From an uncultured Collinsella sp. (GTDB taxonomy: Bacteria > Actinomycetota > Coriobacteriia > Coriobacteriales > Coriobacteriaceae): a DNA stretch of 11,154 nt. The position numbers and the translations under genes are program-made. The notes beneath the pieces were generated by a model. It ran no database searches and was not told the origin of the DNA. It worked only from the letters and a program-made list of their open reading frames with translations. The number at the start of each line of letters is the position of its first letter. The stretch's first letter is position 1. Location of the stretch: the NCBI GenBank assembly GCA_902492935.1, contig CABUNJ010000038.1, positions 1-11,154 on the forward strand, written 5' to 3'. This document shows, piece by piece, positions 6,928 through 11,154 of the stretch.

Positions 6928-9003
6928 ATGAGATTCTCGATTATTAGCGAGATCCCCGGCAGGACCCGTCTTCAATTGGCGGGTCCTGTGCCAGAGAGCG
7001 ATCTCGATGCACTTCTTAAGCTTGGCGGCGACATCGATGGCGTGCACAAGGTGCGCGTGTATGGCCGCATTGGCCAGATGGCGCTGGAGTACGACGAGCC
7101 GCGCCGCGCGAGCGTGCTCGACGCCCTGGGCGCACTCGATGCTCAAGCTATCGCCGATGCCAAGTCGGGCTACGTGATGCAACTCGAGCCGCGCAAGCAT
7201 AAACTCGTTATGGACCTGGCGACACTTATCGGCGCCCACTACGCGCGCCGCTGGTTCTTGCCGACGCCGCTGCGTGCGGTGTTTGTCGTGGCCGGTTACA
7301 TGGCATTTTTGCGCGCTGCCCTTCATGAGCTGGCACAGCCGCGCCTGACCGTTCCTGTGCTCGACGCTTCGGCCATCGGCATTTCGTTCGTCAAGCGTGA
7401 TGTCGACACCGCGGGCCAGACGATGTTCCTGCTCAACGTGGGCGAGCTGCTCGAGGACTACACCCGCGCCATGAGCGAAAACGAGCTCATCAACTCGCTG
7501 CTCGATGTGCCCGACAAGGCGCAAAAGGTCGTCGGCGACACCGAGGTAAGCGTTGCCGCCACCGAGCTTGAGCCCGGCGATCTGGTCGCCGTGCGCACTG
7601 GCATGTCCATTTGCATCGACGGCGTTGTCGAGCAGGGGAGCGCTATGGTCAACCAGGCGACCCTGACCGGCGAGCCGCTGGCCGTCGAACGCAGCGTGGG
7701 CGACGACGTGTTTGCCGGAACCGTCGTGGAAGACGGCAGCATCTTGGTGCGCGTGCGCGCTAACACGGCTCAGACCAAGTTGCGTTCGATTGTCTCGCTC
7801 GTGCAGACGGCCGATTCACTCAAGTCCGAGGGCCAGTCGCATATGGAGGACCTTGCCAACAAGATCGTCCCGTGGAACTTCCTGCTCGCGGGCCTGGTTG
7901 CGCTTACCACCCGCAGCCTCATCAAGACCTCAGCGGCGCTGATGGTCGACTACTCGTGCGCACTCAAGCTCACGGGTTCCGTCGCCGTCATGACCGCTAT
8001 GAGCGATGCCGCCAAGATGGGCGTCATGGTCAAGGGTGCGAAGTACTTTGAGTCGTTTGCCAAGGCCGACACCATTGTGTTTGATAAGACCGGCACGCTC
8101 ACCGAGGCGCAGCCGCGTCTTGCCTGCGTACTCACCACCGATGGCTGGAGCGAGGACGAGGTCCTGCGCCTTTCCGCTTGCTTGGAGGAGCATTTTCCCC
8201 ACCCGGTAGCGCGCGCCGTGGTCAATGCGGCACGCGAGCGCGGGCTCGAGCACCGCGAGCGTCATGCTGCCGTCGAGTACATCGTGGCGCACGGCATCGC
8301 TTCGTCCATTGAAGGGCGTCGCGCCATCATCGGTTCCGCGCACTTTGTATTCGAGGATGAGGGCGCGCAGCTCGAGTCCGACATTAAGGAGCGCATCGAG
8401 CTCCAGATGCAGGGCCTATCGCCGCTGTACCTGGCGGTCGACGGCACGGTCGTGGGCGTGCTCGGTATCGAGGACCCGCTTAAGCCCGGGGTCCGCGAGG
8501 CCATCGCCGACTTGCACGCGTTGGGCGTTAAGCGCGTGGTCATGCTCACGGGCGACTCCGAGCGCACGGCCGAGCGCATTGCTCGCGAGGCAGGTGTCGA
8601 CGAGTTTAAGGCCGAGCTGCTGCCCGAGGACAAGTACGCGTATGTTGAGCGCATTAAGGGCGAGGGGCGCCACGTTGCCATGGTGGGCGACGGCGTCAAC
8701 GATTCGCCGGCGCTCGGTTTGGCCGACGTGGGGCTGGCCATGGGTGGCGGAAGCGACATCGCCAAGGAGGTCGCCGATATCATCCTGACCGATACGGATC
8801 TCGCCGCGATCGTGCGTCTGCGCCGCATGAGTCAGGGGCTTATCGACCGTCTGACGAGTTCGTATTCCAAGGTGATGCTCACCAACTCGGCGCTGTTGGC
8901 ATTAGGTATTACCGGCATGATTACTCCGCAGACGTCGTCACTGCTGCACAATGGCTCAACGATCGCCTACAGCCTGAGCAACGCGAAGGCATATCTGCGC
9001 TAG
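6928..9003 (+). CDS. P1B-type heavy-metal ATPase with non-canonical DYSC membrane motif
   Basis: This 691-residue ion pump has an N-terminal HMA-like domain (1-75, with IPGRTRLQL) that lacks the CxxC metal motif, then membrane segments around 95-175. The actuator loop carries TGEP (247-250). The phosphorylation motif DKTGTLT is at 386-392 (D386), the P1B-specific HP pair at 425-426, TGD at 541-543 and GDGVND at 587-592, and the C-terminal membrane pair contains HNGST (674-678). The membrane ion site, normally CPC, SPC or CPH, reads DYSCALK (341-347): the cysteine is kept but the hallmark proline is absent. Substrate is therefore not predictable by motif class; Mn, Zn, Fe or Co efflux are all possible. 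The ATG at 6928 has only a weak AGG upstream, so translation probably depends on coupling to the small gene 18 bp before it. A terminator follows at 9028-9073. Confidence 0.92.
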   Translation: MRFSIISEIPGRTRLQLAGPVPESDLDALLKLGGDIDGVHKVRVYGRIGQMALEYDEPRRASVLDALGALDAQAIADAKSGYVMQLEPRKHKLVMDLATLIGAHYARRWFLPTPLRAVFVVAGYMAFLRAALHELAQPRLTVPVLDASAIGISFVKRDVDTAGQTMFLLNVGELLEDYTRAMSENELINSLLDVPDKAQKVVGDTEVSVAATELEPGDLVAVRTGMSICIDGVVEQGSAMVNQATLTGEPLAVERSVGDDVFAGTVVEDGSILVRVRANTAQTKLRSIVSLVQTADSLKSEGQSHMEDLANKIVPWNFLLAGLVALTTRSLIKTSAALMVDYSCALKLTGSVAVMTAMSDAAKMGVMVKGAKYFESFAKADTIVFDKTGTLTEAQPRLACVLTTDGWSEDEVLRLSACLEEHFPHPVARAVVNAARERGLEHRERHAAVEYIVAHGIASSIEGRRAIIGSAHFVFEDEGAQLESDIKERIELQMQGLSPLYLAVDGTVVGVLGIEDPLKPGVREAIADLHALGVKRVVMLTGDSERTAERIAREAGVDEFKAELLPEDKYAYVERIKGEGRHVAMVGDGVNDSPALGLADVGLAMGGGSDIAKEVADIILTDTDLAAIVRLRRMSQGLIDRLTSSYSKVMLTNSALLALGITGMITPQTSSLLHNGSTIAYSLSNAKAYLR

Positions 9004-9027
9004 CAGGCGTGTTCGCCCACGTTATCT

Positions 9028-9073
9028 GGCCTGCGCCCAGACGGCATCGGTGTCGTCCGGACGCAGGCCTTTT
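9028..9073 (+). terminator. Rho-independent terminator of the metal-efflux operon
   Basis: An 8-bp GC-rich stem, GGCCTGCG (9028-9035) with its complement at 9062-9069, encloses a 26-nt arm that can pair partly (GACG...CGTC). Four T residues follow (9070-9073). It lies 25 bp after the ATPase stop and just before the toxin-antitoxin promoter, so it insulates the two units. Confidence 0.8.
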
Positions 9074-9077
9074 GCAT

Positions 9078-9124
9078 TTGACCATGTGCTAGCTTCTCTA
9101 TATAGTGTTGCTAGCGGTGCTAGC
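9078..9124 (+). promoter_or_regulatory. Promoter with three TGCTAGC operator boxes (toxin-antitoxin operon)
   Basis: The -35 TTGACC (9078-9083) and -10 TATAGT (9101-9106) are separated by an ideal 17 bp. The heptamer TGCTAGC, with palindromic core GCTAGC, occurs three times: in the spacer (9087-9093), at the expected start point (9109-9115) and just after it (9118-9124). Core offsets are 22 bp and 9 bp, roughly two turns and one turn. Ribbon-helix-helix antitoxins commonly repress their own operon by binding short repeated palindromes, so the boxes are likely autoregulatory sites of the first gene product. Confidence 0.75.
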
Positions 9125-9146
9125 ATTTGAAGGGAGCGGGATCGAC

Positions 9147-9500
9147 GTGGGTGCTGTTAGCGGCATGGCGCAGGTGAACGTTCGCGTGGATCGCCAGGTC
9201 AAGAACCGTGCCGAGGAGGCGCTGCGGCTTTCGGGCGGGTCACTGCCCGAGCTCATCAAAAAGGTGGTGGCTAAGGTCGCGCAGGGTGGCAGGCAGTGCG
9301 AGGAAGTCCTTGCTGCCGTCGACGACCGGCAGCAGACCGTCGCGCACGATACTCCGTTCACCGCGTCGTGGGCAGCGGCAGACCGGCTTTATGCAGATTT
9401 AGGCATCGCTACGTCGCCCGTATCTGATGACCGCGATTGGGACACAATCTATTCCGAAGCCATGGATGAGCATTATCGCCAAAAGGGGATGATCCAGTGA
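9147..9500 (+). CDS. RelB/DinJ-type ribbon-helix-helix antitoxin
   Basis: From the GTG at 9147 this encodes 117 residues. The pattern AQVNVRVDRQVKNRAEEAL near the N-terminus is the beta strand and first helix of a RelB/DinJ-like ribbon-helix-helix domain, followed by SLPELIKKVVAKVAQ as the second helix. The remaining half is polar and acidic and is expected to wrap and neutralise the toxin. GTG 9147 is chosen because AAGGGAG (9130-9136) lies ten bases upstream; a GTG at 9105 falls within the promoter, and the ATG at 9165 has no binding site and would trim only six residues. The last bases overlap the toxin start in a GTGA junction, the usual coupling in such pairs. It probably represses the promoter at 9078-9124. 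Confidence 0.85.
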   Translation: MGAVSGMAQVNVRVDRQVKNRAEEALRLSGGSLPELIKKVVAKVAQGGRQCEEVLAAVDDRQQTVAHDTPFTASWAAADRLYADLGIATSPVSDDRDWDTIYSEAMDEHYRQKGMIQ

Positions 9501-10012
9501 GTGGGGCGTCTCTCAAGATCATGGTGGACGCCAACGTATGGGTTGATTCGTTTTGCGTCGACCATGCCGAGTCGCTTGCCGCGCGTGCGTTTATTGGCCA
9601 GGCGACGAAGACGGGGGCGTTGCTGTTCTTTCCGGTGCATATCGCCAAGGACGTGCTGTACGTTGTCCAACACGAGCTGAAGCGTAGCGTTCTTGCCAGC
9701 GGGGGAGCGCTCGACGACGCATCTGCCCGCGCAATTGGCGATGCGGCGTTGGCGTTTGTTCGGAACATGACCGAAAACGCCACGGCCGTGGGTGCAGATG
9801 CGTCGGACCTTTGGCTGGCCGACAAATACTTAGCGCTCCATCGCGATTACGAGGACAACTTGGTGCTCGCCGCGTGCAAGCGCGCACAGGTCGATTACTT
9901 GGTGACTAACGATCTCAAGCTGCTCGAACATGCCGATCTTGCAGCGAAGACCCCGCGCCAAATGACGCCGATTCTTGCTTTGGCCGAACGCGGCGGCGCG
10001 GCTATCGGTTGA
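9497..10012 (+). CDS. PIN-domain toxin (putative ribonuclease)
   Basis: This 171-residue protein has a PIN-like arrangement of acidic residues. They are IMVDANVWVD near the N-terminus (D11), a mid-region acidic residue (D52 in HIAKDVLY), DYEDNLVLAAC (D120) and YLVTNDLKLL (D139). PIN domains are metal-dependent RNases and, as toxins, usually cleave tRNA, rRNA or mRNA. The GTG start overlaps the antitoxin stop by four bases, with AAAGGGG about eight bases upstream. Pairing a PIN toxin with a RelB/DinJ-like antitoxin is less usual than with VapB or Phd types, where RelE/YafQ is the expected RelB or DinJ partner. The gene ends 14 bp before a large hairpin (10027-10059). Activity is not shown by sequence alone, but the motif set appears intact. 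Confidence 0.85.
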   Translation: MSGASLKIMVDANVWVDSFCVDHAESLAARAFIGQATKTGALLFFPVHIAKDVLYVVQHELKRSVLASGGALDDASARAIGDAALAFVRNMTENATAVGADASDLWLADKYLALHRDYEDNLVLAACKRAQVDYLVTNDLKLLEHADLAAKTPRQMTPILALAERGGAAIG

Positions 10013-10026
10013 CGCGAACTGTTTGC

Positions 10027-10059
10027 GGGCCTCTTGGACGACGATGCGCCAAGGGGCCC
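10027..10059. terminator. Hairpin between convergent genes, possible bidirectional terminator
   Basis: An 11-bp stem (10027-10037 with 10049-10059, one G-T pair) with an 11-nt loop lies between the toxin stop (+) and the stop of the gene at 10071-10505 (-). Neither strand has a T tract after it, so efficient Rho-independent stopping is uncertain; position and strength suggest it still separates the two transcripts. Confidence 0.45.
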
Positions 10060-10070
10060 ACGTCTGCTAT

Positions 10071-10505
10071 TTACAAAAGCTCGGCCTTAATGGCGGGACT
10101 TTCTGCGAGCTGCTCGGCTGCCTTTTCGTCGGAGCTGTCGAGTGCTGCCAGACTGCGGTAGACCCACTCGTTGACCTGGGTGTTCTTGACGCCTGCGGTC
10201 TGCATAAGGGCACCTACCTCGCGGATTGCTGCGAACAGATCGGCCTTGGGACCCGCGAGCTCGACCTCGATGCCGTGGTAGGCGGCCACGCCGCGGTTCT
10301 CACTCACGTGGTCGATAAAGCCCTCGACGGTCTCAAGCTGCTGGGCGAGAGCTGCATCATCGTCAGCGTCCAGCGCGACGAGTGCGTTCGATACCGTAAG
10401 GGCGGGATGTCCGCAGGGGACAAAGCCTTCGATGACATCCATAGCTTCGGTAATGGTTGAGCCCAGGCCTGCGAGGGCATTGACGAGTTGCTGCTTGGTA
10501 TCCAT
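10071..10505 (-). CDS. Hypothetical protein, alanine-rich and acidic, soluble
   Basis: This 144-residue protein is not one I recognise. It is acidic, alanine- and leucine-rich, and appears mostly helical, with no signal peptide or membrane segment. It begins MDTKQQLVNALAGLGSTIT and includes a small PCGHPAL stretch (about 30-36) with the only cysteine. The ATG at 10505-10503 is preceded by GAAAGGA at 10517-10511 on the minus strand, five bases away, which is convincing. A TATATT (-10-like) lies at 10547-10542 on that strand, without a clear -35. It is convergent with the toxin gene and divergent from ssrA, a lone-gene setting that says nothing about function. The clean start and complete frame make it a real gene; its role is unknown. 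Confidence 0.75.
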   Translation of the reverse strand: MDTKQQLVNALAGLGSTITEAMDVIEGFVPCGHPALTVSNALVALDADDDAALAQQLETVEGFIDHVSENRGVAAYHGIEVELAGPKADLFAAIREVGALMQTAGVKNTQVNEWVYRSLAALDSSDEKAAEQLAESPAIKAELL

Positions 10506-10637
10506 AACGGTCCTTTCGACGGGTCAATTTTGCTTGGCGAAAATATACGTGACGCGATCGGTAGCAAAAGTGCGAAGTGCGGCGCACATTGGGGTCTTCA
10601 CAGCTCGTGCATAGAACAGCTGTCCGCTTTCAGAACG

Positions 10638-10646
10638 TGGTAAGAT
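10638..10646 (+). promoter_or_regulatory. Candidate extended -10 promoter for ssrA
   Basis: TGG-TAAGAT fits an extended -10 element (TGn then a TATAAT-like hexamer). No good -35 is seen, as expected for extended -10 promoters. It lies about 100 bp before the mature 5' end of tmRNA, which would imply a long precursor. The stretch between holds two hairpins: 10659-10664 with 10669-10674, and 10699-10704 with 10715-10720. Nothing else is seen in the gap 10506-10743. Confidence 0.35.
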
Positions 10647-10743
10647 AACACTCCACAAGCGGGGCTCGCCCCGCATGTTCTTTGAAAAGTCGACGGTTAT
10701 CGGGTGCTTGCAGGCCCGATGCCATCCAGACTTTCCCGACATC

Positions 10744-11107
10744 GGGGGCGACTGGTTTCGACACGATAGCTCTGAGAGAGGAAGCAAGCCGAGGTCTCCT
10801 CGCCTCGTTAAACAGGGGTACCGTCAAATTGAATTGACAACAACTCTTCTTTTGAGCCTATGGCTCTCGCTGCTTAGTTTATAGCGGCGCGTCAACCCGG
10901 TGATTTCCCCGACACCGGCGCGACGTCATGTTAGGGGAATGCTCCTGCGCACGTAATCGGTATGGCGCAGGCTAAGACCGAACCGGTTAGGACGCCGCGA
11001 GCGTGTCGCTGCGCGCAAAGCGTCCGAGACTAAACCAGCGACTGAGCTTGGAGATGCCAATCAGGGGGCTTTCGTGGACCGGAGTTCGATTCTCCGCGCC
11101 TCCACCA
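10744..11107 (+). ncRNA. ssrA: Transfer-messenger RNA (tmRNA)
   Basis: This RNA rescues stalled ribosomes by acting first as an alanyl-tRNA and then as an mRNA for a degradation tag. The 5' end GGGGGCGACTGGTTTCGAC is the tmRNA hallmark. It pairs with the 3' acceptor strand: 10744-10750 with 11097-11103, one G-T pair. The discriminator A11104 and encoded CCA (11105-11107) follow. The T arm is CGGAG-TTCGATT-CTCCG (11080-11096). The tag frame reads DNNSSFEPMALAA (10836-10874) and ends with TAG (10875-10877); the exact resume codon is uncertain, with GAC 10836 the best guess because an in-frame TGA lies two codons upstream. At 364 nt it is of normal one-piece length. The CCA is encoded and a strong terminator follows. 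Confidence 0.95.
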
Positions 11108-11116
11108 GAAGTAACA

Positions 11117-11149
11117 GGCAGGTAGATATTCGTATCTACCTGCCTTTTT
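11117..11149 (+). terminator. Rho-independent terminator of ssrA
   Basis: A perfect 12-bp stem (11117-11128 with 11133-11144) capped by a TTCG tetraloop is followed by five T residues (11145-11149). It begins nine bases after the CCA end of the tmRNA. Confidence 0.95.
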
Positions 11150-11154
11150 ATTTC

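Noticed and set aside
6604..7524. 306-residue open frame on the minus strand
   Set aside because: Antisense to the small partner and ATPase genes; composition is that of a shadow frame.
9105..9146. GTG start for the antitoxin at 9105
   Set aside because: It lies inside the -10 element, upstream of the expected transcription start; GTG 9147 has a ribosome binding site.
10675..10884. 69-residue frame across the tmRNA 5' half
   Set aside because: It overlaps the conserved tmRNA 5' end in a frame different from the tag; the RNA gene explains the sequence.
1..11154. CRISPR array, tRNA genes, phage or integrase genes
   Set aside because: No regularly spaced direct repeats, tRNA cloverleafs (apart from the tmRNA) or recombinase motifs were seen on either strand.

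Overview
The window looks like a chromosomal segment from a Coriobacteriia-type actinomycete, most likely Collinsella or a close relative. This is an inference from the moderately high GC content, the gene style, and a tmRNA whose tag ends in ALAA; I could not run a database search. I recognise eight protein-coding genes, one tmRNA gene and several non-coding elements.

Left edge (1-350): no gene. It holds hairpins that may be the right end of a transposon or an untranslated RNA, an intrinsic terminator (156-183), one copy of a palindromic dispersed repeat (190-216), and a striking tandem operator-like array (257-331) directly before the first gene. That gene (351-1715, +) encodes an AAA_14/DUF4143 ATPase. 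It meets an AraC-type regulator gene convergently (1780-2784, -).

The regulator is divergent from two abutting ABC half-transporter genes (2899-4725 and 4726-6483, +). Regulator plus two exporter-fold ABC halves resembles the YbtA/YbtP/YbtQ and IrtA/IrtB siderophore-uptake arrangements, so iron-chelate transport under a ligand-sensing AraC protein is the leading hypothesis. A second, perfect 33-nt copy of the palindromic repeat follows this operon.

Next is a two-gene metal-efflux module (6664-9003, +). An 81-residue protein with one N-terminal membrane segment precedes a P1B-type ATPase with a non-canonical membrane metal site (DYSC in place of CPC or SPC) and a degenerate N-terminal HMA-like domain. 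The layout parallels the mycobacterial PacL/Ctp platforms. A good intrinsic terminator closes it.

Then comes a compact toxin-antitoxin operon (9147-10012, +): a ribbon-helix-helix antitoxin overlapping a PIN-domain toxin, with a strong promoter and three TGCTAGC boxes. A convergent hypothetical gene (10071-10505, -) follows. The window ends with ssrA (tmRNA, 10744-11107) and its strong terminator.
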